DNA of 64,000 nt from Nonomuraea solani (GTDB lineage: Bacteria; Actinomycetota; Actinomycetes; Streptosporangiales; Streptosporangiaceae), in assembly GCF_900108335.1 (NCBI RefSeq), contig NZ_FNVT01000032.1, positions 42,073 through 106,072 of the forward strand, in the 5' to 3' direction. Both the position numbers and the translations under genes were made by a program. Positions 17,621 to 26,935 of this stretch are shown here, piece by piece (position 1 is the stretch's first letter; every line of letters begins with the position of its first letter). The notes under the pieces are model-generated. The model saw only the letters and a program-made list of their open reading frames with translations, was not told the origin of the DNA and searched no databases.

Positions 17621-18085
17621 TTAGTAGTAGGCACGCATGAGTTCGGTCGCCCACGCCGGCTGCACCGTCTCGCCCTGCGGGCCGAATTCCGCCATGTACG
17701 GCTTGACGTCCAGGACGGGGCTGCCGTCGATGGCGTCCAGCCCGCGTACGTGCAGATCGAGCCCGTCCACGGCGAGCAGCCGGCAGCGGGAGACGCCCAG
17801 CCGGTTCGGGCGGTTCTTGCCGCGCTGGGCGAAGATGCCGACCTCCGGCCAGTCCGGGTTCCCCCTGGGGCGGCGGGCGGAGGTGTGCACCGACGCGGGG
17901 TCCACGCGGTGGAACTGGAACACCACTTCCACGTGCGAGAACGTGTCCAGCCCGGCGACGCTGCCGGGCTCATAGCGGGTGGCGTCGAGACGGATCACCG
18001 CCTGCTCGGTGTTCCAGTCGTCGTCGAACGCCTCGGTCCGCCCGCCGATGACCGTTCCTACGGCCTCGACGATGATCGGCTCCAT
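17621..18085 (-). CDS. TrmO/TsaA-family protein
   Basis: A 154-residue protein whose ATG at 18085 is preceded by GGGAGGATC. It has the family's beta-barrel pattern: an N-terminal VEAVGTVIGGRTEAFDDDW, then DTFSHVEVVFQFHRVDP, RGNPDWPEVGIFAQRGKNRP (the R.....G.FA.R...RPN hallmark), and DVKPYMAEFGPQGE. In E. coli TrmO methylates t6A in tRNA with SAM. Actinobacterial copies near resistance-type genes may have other targets, so the substrate is uncertain. Confidence 0.8.
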   Translation of the reverse strand: MEPIIVEAVGTVIGGRTEAFDDDWNTEQAVIRLDATRYEPGSVAGLDTFSHVEVVFQFHRVDPASVHTSARRPRGNPDWPEVGIFAQRGKNRPNRLGVSRCRLLAVDGLDLHVRGLDAIDGSPVLDVKPYMAEFGPQGETVQPAWATELMRAYY

Positions 18086-18212
18086 GATGATCCTCCCGGG
18101 TGTGCTGGGCTGCGGTTCCCGACAGTACGGTGCGGCGGTCCCGGCCGGATCAGTCACGGTGACCTGAGCCCTGTGGGGCCCCGACCGGTGGGTTAGGTAG
18201 GGTCGGCGCATC

Positions 18213-21038
18213 ATGATCGGGCGAAATGCGGAGATTGCCGAGCTCAGCCGGTTGATCGCGGAGTCACGGGCCGGGCAGGGCAACGCCGTCGCGGTGTACG
18301 GCGAAGCCGGGATCGGCAAGTCGGCGCTGCTGGCCGAGGCCGCGAACGGAGGATCCTCTCTCGTCCTGCGCGCCGCCGGCGTGGAGGCCGAGTCCGAGTT
18401 GCCGTACGCCGCGCTGCACCTGCTGCTGCGCCCGGCACGCCACCTGATCGCCGGGCTGCCCCCGGGACAGCGAGCGGCACTGCACGGCGCGTTCGGCGAA
18501 GGCCCCGGCCAGGCTTCCGGGCATGACGGCGCTCCCGGTCGCACGGGAGAGTACGGCGCGCCCGACCGCTTCCTCGTCGGGCTCGCGGTGCTGACCCTGC
18601 TCGCCGACCTCGCCGAGGAACGCCCACTGCTGTGCCTGATCGACGACGTGCACTGGCTGGACCGCGCGTCCCTGGACGCGCTCACGTTCGCCGCCCGCCG
18701 TCTGGCCGCCGAACCGATCACCATGATCTTCGCCGGCCGCGACGGCGCGGAACCGGCGATCAACGGCGTCCCGGAGCTGCGGCTGTCCGGCCTGGCCAGG
18801 ACCGACTGCGAGCGGCTGCTCGCCGGGCGCGCGGCCGGTCTCACCCCCGAGGCCCGCGACCGGGTGATCGAGGAGGCCGAGGGCAATCCGCTGGCGCTGC
18901 TGCACTTCGCCGAGATCCTGACCCCCGAGCAGCGGGCCGGCCACCTGGCCCCGCTGCCCCTGCGGCCGCCGGGGCCGTCCATGGCCGGGCGGCTCGAACA
19001 TTCGCTGCGCGCCACGGTCCGGCAGTTGCCAGAACGTACCCGGCTGCTGCTCCTGGTCGCCGCCGCCGACGGCTCGGGCAGCCTGCACCTGGTGCTGCGG
19101 GCGGCACAGGCATTCGGCGCGGGGCCCGAGGACCTGGAGCCCGCCGAGCAGGCCGCCCTCGTCGACGTCTCCGGCGACCGGGTACGTTTCCGCCATCCAC
19201 TCGTCAAGGCCGCGGCCTACCACGAGGCGCCGCTCACCCGGCGCACGGCGGCCCACCGGGCGCTGGCCGGCGTCCTCGACGGCCATGAGCACGCCGACCG
19301 CCGGGCCTGGCACCTGTCGGCGGCCGCGCTCGAACCCGATGAGGAGATCTCGGCCGTCCTGGCGGCGGCCGGTGAGCGTGCGGGTGAGCGGGGCAGCAAC
19401 GCCTCGGCCGCCACCGCGTACGAGCGGGCGGCACAGCTCACCGTCGACAGGGAGCGGCGCGCCGGCTGGCTGGCCGCCGCCGCGGAGTCGGCGCTCGGCG
19501 CCGGGCAGCTTCCCCGTGCCGCGGCCACCGCCGACCGGGGCCGCCGCCTGACCGCGGATCCGCTGCTGCTGGCCCGGCTGGCCAGCGTGCGCGCCGCGGT
19601 CGAAGCCGAGGGGGATGACCCGGCTCCGGCCGCGTACACCCTGATCGCCGCTGCCGCCGACATCGTACGGGCCGCCCCGGCGGACGCCGCGTCCCTGCTG
19701 GCCACGGCCGCGTCCGAGGCCTGGTTCGCCGGCGACCGGGGCGCGCTCGGGCGGGCCGCCGACCTTCTGGAGTCTTTCGCCCCGCAGGTGGACGCACGTC
19801 TGACCGGCGTCGTCGCCGCCGTGCGCGGCATGGAACGCGTGGCCGCTGGCGACCCCGCCGCAGGGCTCCCCCTTCTCCGCGCCGCCCTTCACAGCACAGA
19901 AACCGGCCTCGGACACGCCACCCCCTTGATGACCGGCCCGGGCGGCGGCGCGATCGATCGGGTCGCCGGGACGTACGCCGTGTTCGGGGCTCTCATGACC
20001 GGGGACGACGACGCGGCGTGCGAGCTGGCCGCCGCCCGGGTGGCCGCCTGCCGCCGCCACGGGCTCGTCGGAGCGTTGCCGCACGCCCTGCAACTCCTCA
20101 CTCAGGCGCAGATCCTGCGCGGCCGCCACGCCGAAGCGGCCGCGTCAGGGGCGGAGGCCTGGCAGATCGCACGCGACACCGGGCAGGAGGGACGGCTGCG
20201 CCACCTGCACGGCGTCCTCGCCCGCCTGGCCGCCATCCGCGGCGAGGACGACGAATGCCGGCGCCTCGCGGCCCAGGCCGAGGGGTCTTCCCGGGAGCGC
20301 AACGGATCCGGCTGGGGAGGGTGCGCGCTGACGCTGCTCGACCTCGTACGGGCCCGTTACGACGCCGCGGCCGAGCGGATGGCGGGAATTCTGGACGGCC
20401 CGCTCGGTCACACGGTGATCGTCACCTTCGCCCTCGCCGACCACGTCGAAGCCTGCGCCCGCCTCAACCAGGTCGACAGGGCCACCGCCGCGCTCGCCCG
20501 GTTCGACGCCTGGGCCGAGGCCGGCGGCCGGCCCTGGGCGGCGGCGGTCGCCCACCGTTGCCGGGCGCTGCTCGCGCCGCGCGAGGAGGCCGAGGCGCAC
20601 TACGTGGCGGCTCTCGCCGTGGATCCCCAGGCCGGGCGTCCCTTCGAGCAGGCGAGGACCCGCCTGCTGTACGGCGAATGGCTCCGGCGCGCTCGGCGGC
20701 GAGCCGACGCCGGCACCCAGTTGCGTGCCGCGCTGGAGAGCTTCGTCGAGCTGGGAGCCGTGCCCTGGGCCGAACGTGCCCGCACCGAACTCGCCGCGGC
20801 CGGTGTCCACGCCGCCGAACCCGGGCCACCGGCGGCGGGCGCCGCCCTCAGCACGCTGACCCCGCAGGAGCTCCAGGTGGTCCGGCTGGCCGCCACGGGA
20901 GCCACGAACCGGCAGATCGGCGCCCAGCTCTTCCTCAGCCCGCGCACCGTGGGCTTCCACCTGTACAAGGCCTATCCCAAGCTGGGCATCTCCTCGCGGG
21001 CCGAGCTGACAGACCTTGAACTGGGCCCGCCGGTGTGA
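18213..21038 (+). CDS. LuxR-family LAL regulator (ATPase plus HTH)
   Basis: A 941-residue LAL-type transcription factor. A Walker A motif lies at residues 24-32 (YGEAGIGKSALL) and a Walker B-like LCLIDDVHWLD near 150, giving an ATPase domain. A long helical TPR-like middle follows. The C-terminal LuxR HTH starts near 875 with LTPQELQVVRLAATGATNRQ, followed by LFLSPRTVGFHLYKAYPKLG. Such proteins usually activate neighbouring pathways after binding an effector. It diverges from the TrmO-monooxygenase pair, which are its most likely targets. It could also act on the nucleoside cluster 11 kb away, which has no obvious regulator of its own. Confidence 0.88.
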   Translation: MIGRNAEIAELSRLIAESRAGQGNAVAVYGEAGIGKSALLAEAANGGSSLVLRAAGVEAESELPYAALHLLLRPARHLIAGLPPGQRAALHGAFGEGPGQASGHDGAPGRTGEYGAPDRFLVGLAVLTLLADLAEERPLLCLIDDVHWLDRASLDALTFAARRLAAEPITMIFAGRDGAEPAINGVPELRLSGLARTDCERLLAGRAAGLTPEARDRVIEEAEGNPLALLHFAEILTPEQRAGHLAPLPLRPPGPSMAGRLEHSLRATVRQLPERTRLLLLVAAADGSGSLHLVLRAAQAFGAGPEDLEPAEQAALVDVSGDRVRFRHPLVKAAAYHEAPLTRRTAAHRALAGVLDGHEHADRRAWHLSAAALEPDEEISAVLAAAGERAGERGSNASAATAYERAAQLTVDRERRAGWLAAAAESALGAGQLPRAAATADRGRRLTADPLLLARLASVRAAVEAEGDDPAPAAYTLIAAAADIVRAAPADAASLLATAASEAWFAGDRGALGRAADLLESFAPQVDARLTGVVAAVRGMERVAAGDPAAGLPLLRAALHSTETGLGHATPLMTGPGGGAIDRVAGTYAVFGALMTGDDDAACELAAARVAACRRHGLVGALPHALQLLTQAQILRGRHAEAAASGAEAWQIARDTGQEGRLRHLHGVLARLAAIRGEDDECRRLAAQAEGSSRERNGSGWGGCALTLLDLVRARYDAAAERMAGILDGPLGHTVIVTFALADHVEACARLNQVDRATAALARFDAWAEAGGRPWAAAVAHRCRALLAPREEAEAHYVAALAVDPQAGRPFEQARTRLLYGEWLRRARRRADAGTQLRAALESFVELGAVPWAERARTELAAAGVHAAEPGPPAAGAALSTLTPQELQVVRLAATGATNRQIGAQLFLSPRTVGFHLYKAYPKLGISSRAELTDLELGPPV

Positions 21039-21347
21039 GCCGCCGATCGGGATTTCGGCATCTCAGGATGGGTCGGTGACGTATTCGGTGGTGCTGGTGT
21101 GATGTGCGTTGAACGGAGTTTCGAGCCCGACCGCCGTCGTATGTGACTGGGCGGTCGGCAGCTTTCCGCCGTGCGGGGCTGAGTGCTTCTTGGCTTTGCA
21201 GAGCGGTTCAGCGGATGGATTTGACGCGCAGAATGAGCAGGCCGCCCCGTGTCGGGAGCGTCTTCCAGCACTGCCACAGGGAGACCGGCGGCGATCACAG
21301 GCCTGATCATGAGCATGAATCAGGCTCAGGCACCTATGTGGAGGCCG
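21039..21347. other. Intergenic stretch, no supported gene
   Basis: The convergent ends of the LAL regulator and the alpha/beta hydrolase leave about 300 bases without a credible reading frame. No clear terminator stem longer than about 6 bp is visible. Confidence 0.4.
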
Positions 21348-22055
21348 TCAGAGCAACGCGGCGAGATCCGCCGGTCGCGAGAACATCGGCCAGTGCCCGG
21401 TCGGCAGCTCGACAAAGGTCCATTCGGGTGTGCCGAGCGGGGCGAACGCCGGGTTTCCCGAAGCGATCAGCTCGCGGATCATCGCCACCGGCATCGTCGA
21501 GGCGACCATGGTCTTCGGCGTCGCCGGGATCTGCTGCGGCCGCCGAACCGACTGGGTGACCGCGCCCCACGGCTGCGGCGTCGCCTTCGCGAGGATCTGC
21601 GCCCAATGCTCCTCGGTCAGTCCCGCGAACTTCCCCTCCCCCTGCTCGAAGGAGGGCGTGTCGAGCGCATAACCGTCCCCTACCTGAGCGCGCCACGCCT
21701 TCTGAGTGTCCTCGTCATTGAAGTCGATCACCGCCATACCGGACGGCAGCGGCGCGGTGTCGACGTAGACGACCCGGCTGAGCCGTTCAGGATGCCGGTC
21801 GGCGACCGCGGTCACCGGGACACTCGCCCCGCTGTGCCCGACCAGGACAACCTCCTCCAATCCGTCCATCGCCGCGAGAATGTCGACGACATGGGCCTCC
21901 ACGCCGACCTCTGGCGACAGCTCCCCAGCCCTCTCCGCCAGCCCCGTCAGGGTGACCGCCCGCACCTGGTGTCCGGCGGCGCGCAACTTCTGCGCCACCT
22001 GGTCCCAAGCCCAGGCACCGAGCCAGAAGCCGGGAACCAGCACGTAGTTCGCCAT
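21348..22055 (-). CDS. Alpha/beta hydrolase
   Basis: A 235-residue hydrolase of the salicylate-esterase/hydroxynitrile-lyase-like type. Evidence: the oxyanion-side segment VLVPGFWLGAWAWDQVAQKL at the start, the nucleophile elbow GHSGAS near residue 73, a family Asp region downstream, and a C-terminal catalytic His in LPTGHWPMFSRP. It is divergent from a WYL regulator with 80 bases between them, so the regulator probably controls it. Substrate unknown. Confidence 0.85.
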   Translation of the reverse strand: MANYVLVPGFWLGAWAWDQVAQKLRAAGHQVRAVTLTGLAERAGELSPEVGVEAHVVDILAAMDGLEEVVLVGHSGASVPVTAVADRHPERLSRVVYVDTAPLPSGMAVIDFNDEDTQKAWRAQVGDGYALDTPSFEQGEGKFAGLTEEHWAQILAKATPQPWGAVTQSVRRPQQIPATPKTMVASTMPVAMIRELIASGNPAFAPLGTPEWTFVELPTGHWPMFSRPADLAALL

Positions 22056-22136
22056 CTCATCGTCCTTTCAGTGAGCCGACGTCGCTACGCTAAAGCCGAT
22101 AGCGGACAGAATCCGCCCGGATTAAGTGGGTGACCT

Positions 22137-23084
22137 GTGTCATATCCGGCGACCCGGATGCTGGCGATGCTCGAACTGCTCCAAGCACACCACGGGCTGG
22201 GGGGCCGTGACCTGGCGCAGCGGCTCGGTGTGGACGAGCGGACCGTCCGGCGCTACGCCGCCCGACTCGCCGAGCTGGGCATCCCGGTCGCCGCCGAGCG
22301 CGGCCGCTACGGCGGCTACCAGCTGACGCCCGGCTACAAGCTGCCACCGCTGATGCTGACCGACGACGAGGCCACCGCCGTGGTTCTCGGCCTGCTCGCC
22401 GGACGCCGCCTGGGCCTTGCCGCCGACGCCACCGAAGCGACCCTGGCCAAAATCCGGCGGGTGCTGCCGGCCACGCTGCGAGAACAGGTCGGCGCACTAG
22501 AGGAGACCTTGGACTTCACTCTGGCCGAACGTGCGATGCCAACGCCCGCGAGCCGGGCCGTGCTGACCCTGGCCACCGCGATCCGCGACCGCCGCCGGGT
22601 CACACTGCGCTACCGCTCCTGGAAAGGCGCCCAGACCGAACGCGAACTGGACGGCCACGGCCTGGTCTTCCACTCCGGCCGCTGGTACGTGACCGGCCAC
22701 GACCACCGGTCCGGCGAGCTCCGCACCTTCCGCGTCGACCGGATCTCCTCCGTCGCCCCAGGGACGGCCTCCTATGAGATCCCCGAGGAGTCCGACCCGG
22801 TGCGGCAGGTCACGGCGTCGCTGGCCCAGGTACCGTATGCGCACATTGTCGAGGTCATTCTGCACGTTCCCCTCGCTGAGGCGTCCCGCCGCATCCCGCC
22901 GTCGGTGGCCACACTCACCGAAACACCGGACGGAGTCCACCTGCGGACGCGTGCCGAGTCCCTGGACGGCATGGCCGCCATGCTCGCCGGGCTCGGCTTC
23001 CCGTTCACGATCTTGTCACCGCAGGAATTGCGCACTGCCGTCCGGCGCCTGGCCCAGCGCCTGCTGGAACGGACATCGGAATGA
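22137..23084 (+). CDS. HTH/WYL-domain transcriptional regulator (YafY type)
   Basis: A 315-residue protein starting at GTG 22137. An N-terminal winged helix (residues 8-60; LAQRLGVDERTVRRYAARLA then GIPVAAERGRYGGYQL) is followed by a WYL domain (about 140-215; RRVTLRYRSWKGAQ, then GRWYVTGHDHRSGELRTFRV) and a C-terminal WCX-like extension. It belongs to the actinobacterial DeoR/YafY-WYL class, which usually regulate divergent neighbours in response to a ligand bound by the WYL domain. Confidence 0.87.
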   Translation: MSYPATRMLAMLELLQAHHGLGGRDLAQRLGVDERTVRRYAARLAELGIPVAAERGRYGGYQLTPGYKLPPLMLTDDEATAVVLGLLAGRRLGLAADATEATLAKIRRVLPATLREQVGALEETLDFTLAERAMPTPASRAVLTLATAIRDRRRVTLRYRSWKGAQTERELDGHGLVFHSGRWYVTGHDHRSGELRTFRVDRISSVAPGTASYEIPEESDPVRQVTASLAQVPYAHIVEVILHVPLAEASRRIPPSVATLTETPDGVHLRTRAESLDGMAAMLAGLGFPFTILSPQELRTAVRRLAQRLLERTSE

Positions 23085-23532
23085 ACATCCCCTGCGACCG
23101 GGCTTCTATTGATCATCCGACCCTTGCGCTATCCCCACTACCTGACCATCCTCGGTGATATGTAGCGGCATTACTCCTGCCGGGAGTACTTTCGCCTGAA
23201 TGCATGTCCCTCACGAGCGCCAGCTTTCCCCAAGGTCCCTGATTCGCAGCCATTCCCGCCGGCTACGTCGTTCTGGCGCACGGCTTAGCCGCATCACCGC
23301 ACGTACCAGCGCCTCGGTGTCTCGAATCAGCGTCCGCGCCGCGTTCCCGGCATCGATGAGCAGCGCCTGTCTGTGCATCTCGCCCCGTGCCAGCGGCTAC
23401 GGCCCACGCGGTGAGGGCAGCCACGACGCCGCTGATGCCTGCACTAAGCCCGCCCTGCAGAGGGTTTGCCCACCAACCCATGGAACGTTGACCTTAGCTG
23501 GTTGAAGAGATCGGGAGGCGAGTTCATCTCGA
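23085..23532. other. Intergenic stretch of about 450 bases
   Basis: No gene is supported. Short frames on both strands have erratic, Arg-rich composition typical of GC noise. It separates two convergent regulators and may be decayed sequence. Confidence 0.4.
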
Positions 23533-24276
23533 TCAACGAGAGAAGTCTGATGCGACGTGCACGCCGATTGCGTTGAGCACGCGATCCAGCCCGTCCTGGA
23601 AGCGCTCGGCGAGGGGGAGGTGCGCGGTGCGGGATTGCAGCAGGGAGCGGTTGAACAGCGGATAGGCGCCCGATTCGACGATCTGCCGTACGTACGGGCC
23701 GATGTAGTCCCGCTTCCATCGTTCCGGATCCAGGCCGGTACGGCGGGCCTCCTCCAGCCAGCCGATCTCGCGGCGGATCGCGCTGTGAACGTAGTCGTTC
23801 AGCATGTCGACGAAGCCGGTGATGTCGTCGATGTCGAGGCCGCGCCGGTCGAGTGCGCTGAGCGCGAACTCGCGCACGCGCAACAGGTGGGGGCCCAGGA
23901 TCGGACGACCGGTGAGCAGCGTGATCAGCCAGGAATGGCGTAGGCCGACGGCGCGGACCTGGTGGGCGAGCAGCGAGAGATCGGAGCGCCAGTCTCCGGA
24001 CGGGCCGTCCGGGAGCTCGATCTCGCCCATCGCCATGTCGATCATGAGGTCGAACAGGTCATCCCGTTTCGGTACGTACCGGTAGAGCGACATGGCGCCG
24101 GTGCCCAGTTCGTGCGCGATCCGGCGCATGGTGGTGGCCTCCACGCCTTCGGCGTCGGCGATCTGGACCGCCGTTCGGGTGATCTGCTCGCGGCTGTAGC
24201 CGGGTCGCCGTCCGGGCCCGGAACGCTCCTGGCGCTCCGGGAGCATCCAGATGCTGATCGGTTCCTCGTCTGGCAT
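23533..24276 (-). CDS. TetR/AcrR-family regulator
   Basis: The start at 24276 is chosen because GGAGGGGGGCAG directly precedes it; the frame extends to 24324. The 247-residue product has the TetR HTH at residues of about 35-75 (TAVQIADAEGVEATTMRRIA, then LGTGAMSLYRYVPKRDDLFD) and a C-terminal ligand domain of the TetR_C type with a long helical bundle. It is divergent from a degraded flavin-reductase locus. Its original target may be lost; the nearby SDR is an alternative. Confidence 0.85.
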   Translation of the reverse strand: MPDEEPISIWMLPERQERSGPGRRPGYSREQITRTAVQIADAEGVEATTMRRIAHELGTGAMSLYRYVPKRDDLFDLMIDMAMGEIELPDGPSGDWRSDLSLLAHQVRAVGLRHSWLITLLTGRPILGPHLLRVREFALSALDRRGLDIDDITGFVDMLNDYVHSAIRREIGWLEEARRTGLDPERWKRDYIGPYVRQIVESGAYPLFNRSLLQSRTAHLPLAERFQDGLDRVLNAIGVHVASDFSR

Positions 24277-24349
24277 CTGCCCCCCTCCATTTGCGTACAT
24301 CGTATCTGAATGGCTATGGTTCATTTCGAGTACGAGGTACGCGAAATGG

Positions 24350-24625
24350 GGACGTGTGGACCGATCTCTCGACGCCGATCTGGGAAAAGGCCGGCGACCT
24401 GCACGGGCGCAAGCCGGTCTCCATGGCCGCGATCGTGCTGTTCCTGCTGGGGCCGGGGATGCCGCAAGACATGATCACCATCAGCAGCGCCGAAACCGGC
24501 AACCGGATCGCCTCCGGCCGGCGTACCCGTCTTCCTGATCGAGCGGCTGCCTCCGCTGATCGGACCCCAGAGCGAGAACACCCTGTTCGCAGCCCTGCAA
24601 GAGGCCGCACAGCTGGAAGGAGAAC
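24350..24625 (+). pseudogene. Unrecognised gene remnant, frameshifted
   Basis: Protein-like sequence appears in two frames: first WTDLSTPIWEKAGDLHGRKP and AAIVLFLLGPGMPQDMITIS, then, after a frame change near 24515, PVFLIERLPPLIGPQ and NTLFAALQEAAQLEGE ending at a stop overlapping the next gene start. No start codon or family is recognised. It looks like the 3' part of a broken gene once coupled to the flavin reductase. Confidence 0.35.
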
Positions 24626-24628
24626 ACC

Positions 24629-25038
24629 ATGTCCGATAGCCGGCTCAGGCTGACCGTCATCGTCGGCAGCGTCCGCGACGGCCGCATCGGCTCGACCGTC
24701 GCCACCTGGTTCGCAGGCCAGGCGGCCCAACGCGCCGACATCGAGGTCGACTGGCACAACACGCAGTTCCACGCCAAGCCGGTGGCGTTGTGTCCTACGG
24801 CGGCCTGCCGGGAGGCCTGAGGGCGGTGGAACACCTGCGCGCGGTCTTCGCCGAGCTGTACGCCGTCACCACGCGGGACACGATCAGCTTCCACGGCGTG
24901 TGGGAGTGCTTCGGCGGCGATGGACGACCCACCGACCCGGACGGGCCCGCCACAGCCGCCAAGACCCTGCTGGACCAGGTGACCTGGTGGGCGCGCGTGC
25001 TGCGCGATGCCAAGGCCACCACCCCCTCTACCGTTTAA
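24629..25038 (+). pseudogene. NADPH-dependent FMN reductase, deleted and frameshifted
   Basis: The start is an intact family N terminus (LTVIVGSVRDGRIGSTVATW). Soon after, near DIEVDWHNTQFHAKPVA, the central flavin-binding region is missing. The remainder (SYGGLPGGLRAVEHLRAVFA to KTLLDQVTWWARVLRDA) continues in another frame; one base is lacking near 24795. An intact enzyme of this family has about 180-200 residues. The internal deletion and frameshift make this a pseudogene. Confidence 0.7.
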
Positions 25039-25056
25039 CGGAAAGGCCTGATCAGC

Positions 25057-25806
25057 ATGACGACATTGACCGGTAAGACAGCGCTGGTGACCGGCGCGAG
25101 CAGGGGAATCGGCCGGGCCATCGCCACCCGGCTGGCCCGGCAGGGCGCCCGCGTCGCCGTGCACTACGGCAGTAACCACACGGCCGCCAAGGACACGGTC
25201 TCGGCCATCGAAGCGGCGGATGGGCAGGCCTTCGCCATCCAGGCAGAGCTGGGCGCGCCCGGAGATGCCGAAGCGCTGTGGGCCGCGTTCGACGCGCACG
25301 CCGACGGCCTGGACATCCTGGTCAACAACGCGGGAATCCTCGGCGACCAGGCCGAGATCGATGGCGTGACCCGGGAAGGCTTCGAGCGGCTGTTCGCGGT
25401 CAACAGCACAGCCCCGTTCTTCATCACCCAGCTCGCTCTGCCGCGGCTGAGAGACGGCGGGCGGATCATCACGATCGGTACGATGCTGACCCGCGGCATG
25501 GCCATGCCCAGGGCGATCGACTACGCCATGTCCAAGGCGGCACTCGACGTGCTCACCTCGACACTCGCCAAGCAACTGGGACCGCGCGGCATCACCGTCA
25601 ACACCGTGGCGCCGGGCGTCATCGACACCGACATGCACCAGGGCCGCCTGGTCGGCGAGGCCTTGGCCTGGCTGTCATCCCAGTCGCCGCTGGGCCGGTT
25701 GGGCACCCCGCAGGACGTCGCCGACACGGTGGCCTTCTTGGCCTCGGACGACAGCCGCTACGTGACCGGGCACCACCTGGACGTCTCCGGCGGGACGCTC
25801 GTGTAG
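25057..25806 (+). CDS. Short-chain dehydrogenase/reductase
   Basis: A 249-residue classical SDR. The cofactor motif is at residues 10-20 (LVTGASRGIGRAIATRLARQ), NNAG near 90, the catalytic YAMSK near 155, and a FabG-like C terminus (AFLASDDSRYVTGHHLDVSGG). The position normally held by the catalytic Ser (IGS in FabG) reads IGT, a conservative change that may still allow catalysis. An AAAGG site precedes the ATG. The likely activity is NADPH-dependent ketone reduction; the substrate is unknown. It follows the degraded flavin reductase, an arrangement common in TetR-regulated redox loci. Confidence 0.87.
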   Translation: MTTLTGKTALVTGASRGIGRAIATRLARQGARVAVHYGSNHTAAKDTVSAIEAADGQAFAIQAELGAPGDAEALWAAFDAHADGLDILVNNAGILGDQAEIDGVTREGFERLFAVNSTAPFFITQLALPRLRDGGRIITIGTMLTRGMAMPRAIDYAMSKAALDVLTSTLAKQLGPRGITVNTVAPGVIDTDMHQGRLVGEALAWLSSQSPLGRLGTPQDVADTVAFLASDDSRYVTGHHLDVSGGTLV

Positions 25807-25974
25807 CCAGCGGCAGCAACGCCGGAGGTTCCCCACCGATGCGGCCGGGGTCGTAACCGGCCACACCACTGAAGAACGCGATCGTCAATGGCTTGCCGAG
25901 CTGCAGGTAGTTACCTTGCGCGACACGGTCCCCGAGTTCCGCCTGATCCACCAATGAAACGGCCAAGGAGAGAA

Positions 25975-26661
25975 ATGATCGTCAGCCATGATCTGTCGCT
26001 CGATATCACCCGTCCCGATGCTGGAACCGTCCTGGTCACCGAATCATCCGCACACCACCTCACAGCGGAGGAGATCGTGGCCGCGATGGAGCACGGGTCC
26101 TGGCCTCAAGGGCTCATCTCGTTCAGTACGTTGGTGAGTACCGACGGCGAGCTGGTGCTGACCTACACCCAGTGGGCCAACGGTGAAGCCGGCCATGAGT
26201 TCGTGGCCGCACGCACTGGCATCGAGCCGGTCGAGTATCGGCTGTACCGCAGCAGTGGGCGGGAAAATCCACCGGTCCCCGGCTGCATCGTCGTCGTGGG
26301 TGTCGAGTTCGACGGACCCGACAGCCAGCGGCAACAGCACTGGATCGACACCGTGTTCGAAGCGATGGCGGGCGAAACCCAACCACATCCTGGCGGAATC
26401 TCGGGCCATTTCCACATGAGCACCGACGGCACCCGGGTACTCAATTACGCGGAGTGGACCGACGAACAGGCACACCGCGACGCCCTCAGCAAATCCGGCC
26501 AGGCAACGGTGGGGTCGTCGCGCGGGTGGCGGCGGGTCGTGGACTTCCCCGGCGTGAAAAGCGGCGGATTCCGGCGCTACCACCTGCGACACAGCCTTTC
26601 CACGACTCCGTCGACCGAGCAGTCCGAACGGGACGCCGCATTGGACGGCCCCAAGGGCTGA
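25975..26661 (+). CDS. Two-domain antibiotic-biosynthesis-monooxygenase-like protein
   Basis: A 228-residue protein with AAGGAG before the ATG at 25975. It consists of two related ferredoxin-like halves (about 10-110 and 115-205), each with the same strand order and a Y(T/A)(Q/E)W signature: LVLTYTQWANGEAGHEFVAA in the first and VLNYAEWTDEQAHRDAL in the second. This matches duplicated ABM-domain proteins. Some ABM proteins are cofactor-free oxygenases while others only protect or bind, so the activity is uncertain. Confidence 0.7.
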   Translation: MIVSHDLSLDITRPDAGTVLVTESSAHHLTAEEIVAAMEHGSWPQGLISFSTLVSTDGELVLTYTQWANGEAGHEFVAARTGIEPVEYRLYRSSGRENPPVPGCIVVVGVEFDGPDSQRQQHWIDTVFEAMAGETQPHPGGISGHFHMSTDGTRVLNYAEWTDEQAHRDALSKSGQATVGSSRGWRRVVDFPGVKSGGFRRYHLRHSLSTTPSTEQSERDAALDGPKG

Positions 26662-26704
26662 GTGGCGAAGCACGTCCGCCCCTACGTCGAAACCCACGGC
26701 ACAG

Positions 26705-26935
26705 AGCGGCCACCTTCACCAGCTCGCTCACCCCGAGGTAGCCGTTCAGATCGGCGCGGAGGACGTTCACCACGCGCGCGCCCACGCCGCCACCACCGAG
26801 GAGAAACAACAGTTGTGGCCGAAGACGACAGCGATCTTTCCGCTCAACGCCACCTACCGGAATCGAAACGGCCAGGACATCCCGCTGGTCATCGTCGAAC
26901 GTCTTCCAGGTAAGGCAGGTCCGAGCAGCCCATGA
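26705..26935 (+). pseudogene. F420-dependent nitroreductase-type fragment (DUF385-like)
   Basis: About 76 codons read LHQLAHPEVAVQIGAEDVHH, ATTEEKQQLWPKTTAIFPLN and YRNRNGQDIPLVIVE. This resembles the C-terminal half of deazaflavin-dependent nitroreductases, where NL.A.PEV.VQ.G and EEK..LWP....YP are typical. The N-terminal half is missing. The stop overlaps the start of the next gene by four bases (ATGA), so it was once coupled to the NmrA-like gene. Confidence 0.55.

Noticed and set aside
16238..18196. A 652-codon plus-strand frame
   Set aside because: It is the exact antisense of the FAD monooxygenase and TrmO-like genes, with His/Gly-rich composition typical of shadows.
18264..20129. A 621-codon minus-strand frame
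   Set aside because: Antisense of the LAL regulator, which has clear ATPase and HTH motifs.
25640..25966. Minus-strand frame near the SDR end with protein-like start
   Set aside because: It overlaps the end of a well-supported SDR gene and lacks a credible start; possibly a tiny remnant but not supportable.
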